Source: Methanosphaera sp. ISO3-F5
GTDB lineage: Archaea; Methanobacteriota; Methanobacteria; Methanobacteriales; Methanobacteriaceae
Length of the DNA: 64,000 nucleotides
Assembly: GCF_034480035.2 (NCBI RefSeq)
Contig: NZ_CP118753.2
Coordinates: 1,065,210 to 1,129,209, forward strand
Reading direction: 5' to 3'
This document shows, piece after piece, positions 47,163 to 56,100 of the stretch (the first letter of the stretch is position 1; the number at the start of each line of letters is the position of its first letter). Position numbers and translations under genes: made by a program. The notes under the pieces are model-generated. The model saw only the letters and a list, made by a program, of their open reading frames with translations. It did not search any database and was not told where the DNA came from.

Positions 47163-47693
47163 TTAATTATTGCTCATAATCCTTTCAACTTCTTCTTTTG
47201 GAAATTCCTTGTAGAGCATGTTATAGAAGTCTTCGTCATGTTCAAATGTACCATAGTGTTTTAGAGTGTATAAGTGGCATAGTTCATGGTATATTGTTAG
47301 TTCTATTATTTCTTCTTCCAAATATTTCATATAATGATTTAACTCTATTTCATTATCATTATATGCCCATGCTAAGCTTTTTAGGCTTGATGGATAGATG
47401 TATAATTTCTTTGCTTCTAGGCCTAATATTTTCTCGTATTTATCAAAGTATTTAAACACCAGTTCTTCAAATTCTTCATCACTTCTTTGAACAACCTGTT
47501 TATTAGTATCATTGTATGCACTGATGATAAGATCACTCTTTTTTTCCAGTACTCTTTCTAGTGTGATGTCTTGATGTGTTGAGAGTTCTATGCATACTAA
47601 GCCTAGTGTTGAATATAGGCAACCGTATTCATCTTCTGTTGTTACATCTACTATTGGTATTTCGTTTCCTTTTATATTATATATTTTGAACAT
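47163..47693 (-). CDS. HExxH metalloprotease-like protein (YgjP/SprT-like)
   Basis: The 176-residue protein ends with LTIYHELCHLYTLKHYG-TFEHDEDFYNML. This is a zinc HExxH motif followed by further His and Asp at the spacing seen in SprT/YgjP-like proteins. The N-terminal ~100 residues are unfamiliar. ATG 47693 follows GGAGGAATAAGA, so the longer frame to 47777 is rejected. It is the third gene of an operon with two DUF1874-like genes (gap 16 bases). Confidence 0.75.
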   Translation of the reverse strand: MFKIYNIKGNEIPIVDVTTEDEYGCLYSTLGLVCIELSTHQDITLERVLEKKSDLIISAYNDTNKQVVQRSDEEFEELVFKYFDKYEKILGLEAKKLYIYPSSLKSLAWAYNDNEIELNHYMKYLEEEIIELTIYHELCHLYTLKHYGTFEHDEDFYNMLYKEFPKEEVERIMSNN

Positions 47694-47709
47694 ATTCTTA
47701 TTCCTCCAA

Positions 47710-47997
47710 TTATTGTACCTTGTATACCTGGTACCTGTATGTGTTTTCTTTTTTGTAATCTGTTTTGTTTCTTCCAAATTTGCTTGTTATTACATATATT
47801 TCATCTCCACTTTGTAGGGTAATTCTTTGTTTTCCTACTTTTTTATGTATTAGACGTGCTATCCTCCATGAGCCTATATTACTTATTGCTTCTTTTGTGT
47901 TTCTTAGTAGTATGCTTTTCTTAATTTTCTTTGATATTATTTTATATTTTTTCTTTTCAAACATTCTCATTGAAAAGTTGTCTGATACGTATATCAT
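47710..47997 (-). CDS. DUF1874 (STIV B116/AcrIII-1)-like protein lacking the catalytic His
   Basis: The 95-residue protein has the family frame: MIYVSDNFSMRMF at the start, ISNIGSWRIARLI in the middle and KQRITLQSGDEIYVI near the end. At the position of the GH motif of ring-nuclease members it has GS, so the active-site histidine is missing. It probably keeps the fold and may bind a ligand or its neighbour. AGGAGGA precedes ATG 47997. It lies 14 bases after its paralogue. Confidence 0.65.
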   Translation of the reverse strand: MIYVSDNFSMRMFEKKKYKIISKKIKKSILLRNTKEAISNIGSWRIARLIHKKVGKQRITLQSGDEIYVITSKFGRNKTDYKKENTYRYQVYKVQ

Positions 47998-48011
47998 ATT
48001 ATTTTTTCCTC

Positions 48012-48290
48012 CTATTTTATTATGCATATTTTACGGTAATCGTAGCACTGTTTGTGGTCTTCGTCATGGCATATTTGCACAAAGTATAGTATGTCATCTA
48101 CTTCTAGTTGTATGTTAATCCTGTTTTTTTCTATTCCCAGGTGTTCTGCTATGCTGTCATGTCCTATTGAACTAATTAGTTCGTCTTTTTGTTCCTGTAT
48201 TTCATCCAGGCTTGAGTCTTCTATGGTGAATGTTAATTCCATGTTTGGATTTAACATTTTTGGACTAAATCCATTTGATACGTATTTCAT
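48012..48290 (-). CDS. DUF1874 (STIV B116/AcrIII-1)-like protein
   Basis: The 92-residue protein shows MKYVSNGFSPKML at the start, SSIGHDSIAEHLGI in the middle and KNRINIQLEVDDILYFVQI at the end. This closely follows the family that includes the viral ring nuclease AcrIII-1, which degrades cyclic tetra-adenylate and disables type III CRISPR signalling. The His of the SIGHDS motif corresponds to the catalytic residue. Host-encoded members also exist. It is the first gene of a three-gene operon. No CRISPR array or cas gene is in the window. The family call is fairly secure; the activity is inference. Confidence 0.75.
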   Translation of the reverse strand: MKYVSNGFSPKMLNPNMELTFTIEDSSLDEIQEQKDELISSIGHDSIAEHLGIEKNRINIQLEVDDILYFVQICHDEDHKQCYDYRKICIIK

Positions 48291-48373
48291 ATTATCTTTT
48301 TCTCCTCTTTTATTGTGGGGGTGGTTAAAAAAAATTTATTATTAGTATAACATGTTTTTTTTTCTTATTTTTC

Positions 48374-48420
48374 CTTCTGTTTTCCCCTATGAAGGTGATA
48401 AATAGGGGTGTGAACAGAAG
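48374..48420. repeat. strong stem-loop in a gene-free region
   Basis: CTTCTGT and CCCCTAT (48374-48390) pair with ATAGGGG and ACAGAAG (48402-48420) with a small internal loop and an 11-base terminal loop. Further on, AGCTTCTAC (about 48579) and GTAGAAGCT (about 48642) form another inverted pair about 55 bases apart. The stretch 48306-48750 has no convincing gene (a 19-residue hydrophobic frame at 48517 is too short). The hairpins may belong to a small RNA or to remains of a mobile element. Confidence 0.5.
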
Positions 48421-48751
48421 TACTCAGATAAGTCTATGTTATACTATCCTTTTTCGTACAAATCAATGTACAACCATAACTAAGAATTTTTCTAGTTCTA
48501 GGAAGTGAATAATAAAATGGATATGAATTTTTATGTTTTTACTTCATTTTTCCTATTCCTCCTTTGTATTTGTTGAGCTTCTACTTTTTGTTAAAGAAAA
48601 AAAAATATAAAAATATCATATGCCATCATTTGAAATGTAGAAGCTAGGATATTTCATCAGGCATTATGATCCCGGTTAAACTAAGAATTATAAGTTCATA
48701 AGTACAAAAAAATGTTTAAAGGTGTGAAAAAAACTTTGAATTAGTTATTGG

Positions 48752-48904
48752 TCAGATGTTAACACCCCCTGAAGTAATGTTTACTCGTTTTATAATTGTT
48801 GTCATCGTTTTTTTCCTGGTTATTAGTGTTATGCTGTGTTTCTGGGATTTATATCTTTTTTCTATTTTCAGATTTTCATAAACTTCGATGTATGTATTTT
48901 TCAT
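48752..48904 (-). CDS. 50-residue basic small protein
   Basis: An ATG at 48904 with GAGGTG five bases upstream opens a 50-residue frame (MKNTYIEVYENLKIEKRY to NITSGGVNI). It is basic, with no signal peptide or membrane segment. A promoter-like TATA (about 48980-48987, minus strand) and an inverted repeat lie upstream, which supports a real, regulated gene. I do not recognise it; a small DNA- or RNA-binding protein is possible. It is divergent from the hsdS-like operon. Confidence 0.5.
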   Translation of the reverse strand: MKNTYIEVYENLKIEKRYKSQKHSITLITRKKTMTTIIKRVNITSGGVNI

Positions 48905-48919
48905 CATATCACCTCAACA

Positions 48920-48946
48920 ATTGTGTGTAACTATTAACTACACAAT
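48920..48946 (-). promoter_or_regulatory. inverted repeat ATTGTGT-N13-ACACAAT before the small protein
   Basis: Seven-base inverted arms at 48920-48926 and 48940-48946 lie in the leader between the probable transcript start and the ribosome binding site of the 50-residue gene. This is a good place for a repressor, possibly the product itself. No other copies were noticed in the window. Confidence 0.45.
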
Positions 48947-49251
48947 CACTGCGTAATATACACTTTGACCGAAGTAGTATATAAAGGTTTCTGTATGTAA
49001 CAATTATTTACAAAATAATTTGATCATAATTAATCCTATATAATAAAATCAAAAAAATTCTAATAAGCTATAATATACTGAAATAACTGGTTAAAATCAA
49101 ATATTATAATTCAATAAAATAAAAAGTAATTATTTGTTAACTCCATATATATTATAGAAAGTAATCAAAAACTAAAACAAACATTTATATACTAACAACA
49201 TAATAATTATATGTATGTAACATAAACTTATACAGGAGGGAAAATAAGTAT

Positions 49252-49833
49252 ATGCAAACACAAAAATACCAACTAAAAGAAATAGCAACCATCATAACAG
49301 GACTACCAATACAACGATACACAGACAAACCAGACTCAATACCACAACAAATCATAAGCAACATGTCAAAATACGAAATAGACGAAGAATTCACAACAGA
49401 AGAAGTCTACATAGCAGATGACATAAAAAAACAGTTCTTATCAAAAGAACATGACATACTATACAAAGTACAGCAACAAAGCTTCGCAAAAGAAATCACA
49501 ACAGAAACAGGAATAATCATACCAAACACATACCTAATAATACGAGTAGACCCAACCAAAGTAAACCCAACCTACCTAGCAAACTATCTCAACAACCCAC
49601 AAATAGAATACGAAATAACACGACAAATAGAATCCACAAGAATACTAAAAGTAAACACAGGAATACTCAAAGAACTAACAATAATACTACCAGACAAAAA
49701 AACACAAGACAAAATAGCAACATTATCAATAAAAATAAACCAAAGAATACAACTCAAAAAACAATCAATGGAAGCAGATGAACAACTAATTAATTCATTA
49801 TATGATAATGTAATAGGTGATAACTATGGATGA
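49252..49833 (+). CDS. single-TRD HsdS-like DNA specificity protein
   Basis: The 193-residue protein begins YQLKEIATIITGLPIQRYTDK, the start of a type I specificity-subunit target recognition domain, and ends with ELTIILPDKKTQDKIATLSIKINQRIQLKKQ, the conserved helical spacer. Normal HsdS has two such halves (about 400 residues); this is one half, so a dimer would recognise a symmetric site. GGAGGG precedes the ATG and a TATA box lies at about 49180. The next gene overlaps by 8 bases, so expression is coupled. Confidence 0.8.
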   Translation: MQTQKYQLKEIATIITGLPIQRYTDKPDSIPQQIISNMSKYEIDEEFTTEEVYIADDIKKQFLSKEHDILYKVQQQSFAKEITTETGIIIPNTYLIIRVDPTKVNPTYLANYLNNPQIEYEITRQIESTRILKVNTGILKELTIILPDKKTQDKIATLSIKINQRIQLKKQSMEADEQLINSLYDNVIGDNYG

Positions 49834-51085
49834 ATTTGAAAGAAGAATGAGACGAATCGTTATTCCAGGAAGAAACATAAACCCAGAACATATGCCTTTT
49901 ATTACAATGAAATACTTATCAGATAAACAAGAAGAAACAATAAACAAAAACGAATTCCTAAAAAAATATGGTTTTCTCTTCAGAGACTATGAACTATTAT
50001 CAAACATAATAGAAAAACAGGAAGAAGAAGATGAATCCTACATATCAGACATAAAAAGTTCAATAATAGCACTAAAAAATAGTCAAAACAAATATATCAA
50101 AGAAGTATACTCTAAAATAAACGAAGATAACCTAAAAAAAGAATTCCTAGATGACGTACTAAGCATTTTAAACACAGATTTAAATCTATTTAACATAGCA
50201 ATAAGAAACAAATACCGTAGAGGAATGACACAATCTCCACTAAAGTTATACAAATTAATGGCAGATATTGCAACATCAAATCATAAAGTGTCAAAAGTGT
50301 ACGATCCAACATGTCATGAAGGACTAAGCATTACTTCATTAAAAGAATTTGACAAGGCAACATTATACGAACAAGACGAAGAAAAATACACACAAGCAAT
50401 ACAAAACTTCATAGTAAACGACATACCACTAGAAAAAATCAGCATAACCAATAAGGAAGTATTAATAGATGAAGATGAAACAAAATATGATACAATAGTA
50501 TCATTACCATTTTTAAATACTCAGAGAAAAATAACAGAATTTACACAAGATAAATACTCTAAATACAAATCAAGAAATCCTCTTTCACTTTATCTACTAA
50601 ACTTAATAGAACACCTAGATGAAACGGGCTTATTAATCACCACAATTACTCAAGATATCCTAGTAAGAAAAGATGCACAAAACTTAAGAAAATGCCTAAT
50701 AGAAAATAACCTACTGGATGCAGTATTCGAGTTTGAAGGCATAAGAGGATTTAATGAATTAGTAATAATAATCAATAAAAACAAAAATACAGAAGATGTA
50801 CTGTTCATAAAAATACCCCAACACAATGTGTTAAGATCTATTCGTGAAAGAAGAATAGTCAAATGTTTTATGGATAGAAGTATAATAAAACGTTTCAGCA
50901 ATGTAGTGTCCAAAGAAGAAATAATCAAAAATGAATACAAGTTATTACCAAAACGATATGTGTACTCATTAAAATACGAAACATGTAGCATAGAAGATGT
51001 AAAAACACAACAAGAGGAATACACAGAAGAGATACGTAAACTTGATGAAGAAATAGGTAAATTACTGGAAGAGTTAAAGGAATAG
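49826..51085 (+). CDS. degenerate HsdM-like N6-adenine methylase, probably inactive
   Basis: The 419-residue protein is laid out like HsdM: an N-terminal helical domain, a linker RGMTQSPLKLYKLMADI (as in RG-x-FYTP in active enzymes), then a methylase fold. Motif I reads YDPTCHEGLSI where DPxCGxG is expected, and motif IV reads VSLPFLN where NPPF/Y is expected. The catalytic Asn and first Pro are thus lost. It probably cannot methylate DNA but may still bind SAM or the S subunit. ATG 49826 follows GGTGAT and overlaps the hsdS stop. No HsdR is present. Confidence 0.78.
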   Translation: MDEFERRMRRIVIPGRNINPEHMPFITMKYLSDKQEETINKNEFLKKYGFLFRDYELLSNIIEKQEEEDESYISDIKSSIIALKNSQNKYIKEVYSKINEDNLKKEFLDDVLSILNTDLNLFNIAIRNKYRRGMTQSPLKLYKLMADIATSNHKVSKVYDPTCHEGLSITSLKEFDKATLYEQDEEKYTQAIQNFIVNDIPLEKISITNKEVLIDEDETKYDTIVSLPFLNTQRKITEFTQDKYSKYKSRNPLSLYLLNLIEHLDETGLLITTITQDILVRKDAQNLRKCLIENNLLDAVFEFEGIRGFNELVIIINKNKNTEDVLFIKIPQHNVLRSIRERRIVKCFMDRSIIKRFSNVVSKEEIIKNEYKLLPKRYVYSLKYETCSIEDVKTQQEEYTEEIRKLDEEIGKLLEELKE

Positions 51086-51114
51086 TTGAAAATATATTAG
51101 AATTTTATGATACT

Positions 51115-52917
51115 ATGCAAGAAGAAGTAATTATTAATAAAATAGATAAAAATATTGTAAAGTTAGGAAATATCGAGGAAAAACAGGAATTGATGGCAGA
51201 TAGCTTACAGAACAAATACAACCAGCTATCAAAAACTGTGGGGAAAATACATCAAAACGTTAAAAGCCAAAACAACAGATACTCACAAATAATGGAAAAC
51301 CTAAAAGAAATAAAAAACAATATAGGCAAAGAAAGCACTGGAAACATAGAAGACAAGCTTGAATTAATAATACAACAACTAGAAAAACAAGAAACACAAC
51401 CTCAATATAATCAAGTGGAAAAAACAAGCAGTACTGTAATGCTTAATTACAAGGAGTATATGTACAAATGGTTTAATAAAAACCTGAAAATAACAAAAAA
51501 CCCTCATAACGTAATAGACATGGAAGAACTAAAAACTAAGATAGACAAACACTTCGAAACAGAAGAAGAACATACAATAGACCTCTCAAAAATATATAAT
51601 CGACTGGAAAGCTACCTAAAATACTGGTATAACCAACATAATAACATTATAAGCTTTGAAGACATAATCAATACAAGTCTAAACAACAATAAATTATACT
51701 CCTATATAAAATTCATAGACATAAAAGAAGAACGAGAAAACAGGATCAAAAACACAATAATAGCCTGGCTAAAAGAATACACCTGTGAAGTAGAAGGAAC
51801 AAGAACATACACAGAGGACATACTAAGAAATATTCAGCCATTATTCGAAGAAAACGGTTGGATAATTACCACTCCTGAAGAATACTCTCAACTACAGGAA
51901 GCAGGATTTACAAAGGTATGTGTAAAAAGAACATTCAGCCAAATAATAGGGAAGGCAGTACAGGATTACTACAGCCACATAACCAAGGACACAACACAAA
52001 GAGACACACCAGGAAACGGACATGTAACATGGTATCCAAACATAGAAATAATAGACAAAAAAGCATCAGACACTCTACAAATAAAAATTAAAGATGAACT
52101 GACAAATGACATCTTCGACTCAGACAATAAAATATGCAAGTGGCTTAACAAAAACCTAAAATACACGGGAAATAGTGATGATAAAATAAAAAGGGAAACA
52201 CTCCAGATACAGTTACGTCAATACCTTAAAGAAGAAAATTCAATGATTTCGGAAGATACATTGCAAAGATTGTTAAACATTATGCTGGATAAACTTGGAG
52301 AAAAATATAATACAAAATATGAGGATAGTACTGGAATATTAAGCAGTTTTACCATTATACATGAAGAAGATATGAAGGGAATCATAACAAAATGGGTGGA
52401 GTGTCATCTTGAATATACTGGAAACCCTGAAGACATAGTATCAGTTGAAGAGTTGAACGAAAAGTTACTGACAACATTATACAAGAAAAACATCACAATA
52501 ATAAAAGATGACCTATATCAACAAATACCAGAACAACTAAAAAACAACTTCACAAAAGAATATGAATATAATGAAACAGTAAACAAGATACTTCAACAAG
52601 AAGTACAAAAATATGATAAGAAAAACGAAAATATAATAGGTGCTAGGTTAATACAGTACAAAAACCTAAAACAAGAAGACATAACAAAATGGGTAAACAA
52701 GAACATAGAACAACTACTAGAAAACAACATATCCAACAAAAAAACAATACTAAACAACTTCAACAAATACCTGACACAAAACAACACAAGAAACAACACA
52801 AACCAAACACTAGAACAACTACTAGACGAAGAAATACAAAAACACTACACAAAACAAAACATTACACTTAAACTACTAAAAGACAACCAAGACACATACT
52901 ACGCACTAATCAACTAA
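51115..52917 (+). CDS. coiled-coil protein with five KW-x-NKNL repeats
   Basis: The first ~95 residues are a coiled coil. After that, a unit recurs about five times, starting near residues 115, 213, 341, 424 and 524: KWFNKNLKITKNPHNVI, IIAWLKEYTCEVEGT, KWLNKNLKYTGNSDDKI, KWVECHLEYTGNPEDIV and KWVNKNIEQLLENNI. Each is followed by a helix with LxxxLxxYL-type spacing. The pattern W-x3-L-x2-T-x-N-x2-D-x-(I/V) resembles the winged-helix domain at the C-terminus of phage/plasmid primase-helicases, so DNA binding is plausible. I do not recognise the whole protein. It is 29 bases after the dead methylase gene and very probably in its operon. Confidence 0.7.
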   Translation: MQEEVIINKIDKNIVKLGNIEEKQELMADSLQNKYNQLSKTVGKIHQNVKSQNNRYSQIMENLKEIKNNIGKESTGNIEDKLELIIQQLEKQETQPQYNQVEKTSSTVMLNYKEYMYKWFNKNLKITKNPHNVIDMEELKTKIDKHFETEEEHTIDLSKIYNRLESYLKYWYNQHNNIISFEDIINTSLNNNKLYSYIKFIDIKEERENRIKNTIIAWLKEYTCEVEGTRTYTEDILRNIQPLFEENGWIITTPEEYSQLQEAGFTKVCVKRTFSQIIGKAVQDYYSHITKDTTQRDTPGNGHVTWYPNIEIIDKKASDTLQIKIKDELTNDIFDSDNKICKWLNKNLKYTGNSDDKIKRETLQIQLRQYLKEENSMISEDTLQRLLNIMLDKLGEKYNTKYEDSTGILSSFTIIHEEDMKGIITKWVECHLEYTGNPEDIVSVEELNEKLLTTLYKKNITIIKDDLYQQIPEQLKNNFTKEYEYNETVNKILQQEVQKYDKKNENIIGARLIQYKNLKQEDITKWVNKNIEQLLENNISNKKTILNNFNKYLTQNNTRNNTNQTLEQLLDEEIQKHYTKQNITLKLLKDNQDTYYALIN

Positions 52918-53195
52918 AACAAACAGTAATATAAATTCATCACCTTAATCTAACCCCCCATTTAAGTAAATAATTATTTTTATACTAACTAACATTTTTA
53001 ATCATTTTTTTTTCTTTCTATGTACTTTGAACGATTATGAAATATTTTATTATAATAATATTTCATTTAGTAATCCTTTTTTATGTAATTCTTTTTATTG
53101 TATGTGGAACATATAACATATTATATAAATTTAGTCAATTTTGATTAAATGATATTGTAATGGTCTTTAAATGAAGACTTTAATGGTGTGGGATA

Positions 53196-56100
53196 ATGAA
53201 AACTATAAGTAAGTTCTTAATATTTACATTAGTTTTACTATTAGCTTGTCTGGGAGTAGTATCAGCAACAGGTAATGTTACAGATACAGCAGATTCTCAG
53301 GACAGCACACATAATAGTGACATTCAAACCTACAGCGTATTGGATGATAATATTCAAACTAATAGTAAAGTATTAGAGAAAAAATATGAAAAAAATAAAA
53401 CACTTAAACAGGCAGGACGTACAATAACAGTTACTAACAAAACCTTTGACACATACTTTAAACAGTCCAGTGAAGATGAATTTCCAAGCAGTACCAGTCT
53501 TATACAGGATGGTGACACAGTAAACCTTAAAGGTTCATTCAAAAACTGTAATTTTGCAGTGGATAAGCATATAACATTCACTAGTCTTAATAAGGATGCC
53601 AAACTATATGATAGTACAGTATTTGTATTAGGAGATAAGGCATCAGGGTCAAAGATAACTAACCTGAACATATTCAATAATGGTACTTTAATCAGGGGTA
53701 TTCAGGTAAAAAATGCATCAAACATTGTTGTGGAAAATAACACTATAAAAACGTTAGGCTTAAGATCATATGGATTTGTAGCAGATAACATGAACCATAG
53801 CAGTATACGTTTTAACAGTTTTGAACGAGAAGGTGATGATTGGAGATATATCACATTCCTAATCGGTAAATGTTACTATAATAACATTGCAAACAATACT
53901 ATCCGATGTGGAGGAGCAAATGGTATATACCTGAGTATTTATGGAAGTATAGATGCTAAATTCGAAGCAGGACCAAGTGACTATAACAACATAACAGGTA
54001 ACAATGTAACAGCTCGTGGAGACATCACATCATGGTGTTATACAATACAAGTAATGGGAGGAAATAACAGAATAACCCATAACACAGTAAATGGTGGATT
54101 CAGGGGAATTTCAACCCAGGACTATGAAAACAATATAATCACATATAATGATGTGCATGCAATCAATGAAGGAATATACGCCTGTGAAGGAGCAGTAGTA
54201 TCAAACAATAATGTTCATGTAACAGATACTTCATATGGTATAACAATCGGCAGTGACAATGTACAAGTAAAAGACAATACAATCAAGTCATTAAATGGTG
54301 CAGGTATCGAAATAAGGGGAAGCAATGCACAGATAACAGGTAACACTATCATATCAGAAAACAGTACTGGTATACATTCCAAGGGAACCTATACTAACCT
54401 AATCATTGACAACAATAAAATAAACAGTAAAGAAGAAGGAATACTCTTCAAACAGCAATCTAATACAAAGAAGATTAATCACATAATGGTTACACGTAAC
54501 ACTATCACAACAGATGCAGAGTACGCAGTAAACCTTGAAGAAACAGGATCACAATATGATGCAGACGTAAACGTAACAGTGACAACATCCAACGTATTAA
54601 CCGCAAATAAGCTATCAGGAATGGAAGCATATAAAAAGCCAGTTAATGCTAATAGTAATACTGACCGGGACACGAATCAGGTAATAACAGTAACCGATAA
54701 TAACTATAACACATGGTTTACTGATGGAATCCAGAAAAGCAGCATAAAACAGAATGCAACCGTAAACCTTGAAGGAACATTCAAGGACAAATCATTCACA
54801 TTCAACAAGAAAGTACACATTACTGGTAAAAACTGTGTAATACTTGATGGAACAATTACACTCACAGGTGATGCACACGCTTCAACAATAAACAGTATAA
54901 CAATAAGAAATAAGGCACATAATACAACAGTACATGGTATAGAATTAATAGAAGTGAACAATTGTCGAATAACAAACACAAAAATAGACAATTATGCAGA
55001 ATATGAAAGCCTGGGAATATTCCTATACGGATCAAACGGTAACATAATACAATCTAACACATTAACAACAAGTGGAGACTATGTTAACAATGGAATACTC
55101 ACATACTCCTCAGATTCTAACAAGATAGAAGACAACCGGATAAACATTAACCAATCCGGAAAACCAGTAGCATATGCTGATTCAATAATGTTCAATGAAA
55201 GAATAGGAACAATACAGGAAGTACTGCATAACCATGGAATAATATTATTATACTCCTCTGGCAACAACATTAATAAAAACACTGTGACCGGAACCTCAGA
55301 ATTCAAGAAGTATACATTCCCAACTAATGATTGCAGAAACAGTATAGTGGGAATTGACTTATACTTTAACTGTAATGACAACCGTATAACAGAAAATAAT
55401 ATAAACATTAATGGTTACGGACCATACAATTATGGTATGGGAGTACTAGGAGGACAATGGGGAACATCAATATACTCAGTAAACGCATCCAACAACCAGT
55501 ACATAAGCAACAATGTTACATTAACAGGGGGATACTTTGCAACAGGATTCATAGCAGGAAGAAACAGTGCACAGACCATAATAAAAAACAATAACATACG
55601 AGTAGACGTGTACAAGCAAGGAACAAACAGAGGAGACTATGCACATGGAATCACACTAGAAAACAGTACAACATCAACAATCACAGGAAACAACATTTAC
55701 CTAACAGCATCCTCAATATACAGCATAGAACTATTCGATTCAGGAAACAACAAAATAATATCCAACAACATACAGGCAAATGGAACATACCCATATGGTA
55801 TAGCAGGAACAAGAGCAATCAACAATGAAATACAAAACAACACAATAATACTAAAAGAAGAAAACATGGGACCAACCAGCCAGGCAACACACTCCGAGTC
55901 AATAGAATCAGGAAAAGAAGGAATAATGCTGACACAAGAAAGCACAAACAACATAATCACATACAACACAATACACACAAACACACAAAACACAATAAAA
56001 CTAGAACAACAAACAAGAAACAACCAAATAAAAACAAACTCACTAGTATCCAAGACAGGCACAGGAGACAAAACAGTAAACAACAAGGGAACAAACAACA

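Noticed and set aside
48517-48576. 19-residue hydrophobic frame (MDMNFYVFTSFFLFLL...)
   Set aside because: Too short, and T-rich sequence gives such frames by chance; GGAAGTG upstream is not at a convincing distance.
53160-53180. GTCTT/AAGAC inverted repeat before the first adhesin gene as an operator
   Set aside because: Five-base arms are expected by chance in this composition and the other adhesin genes lack it.
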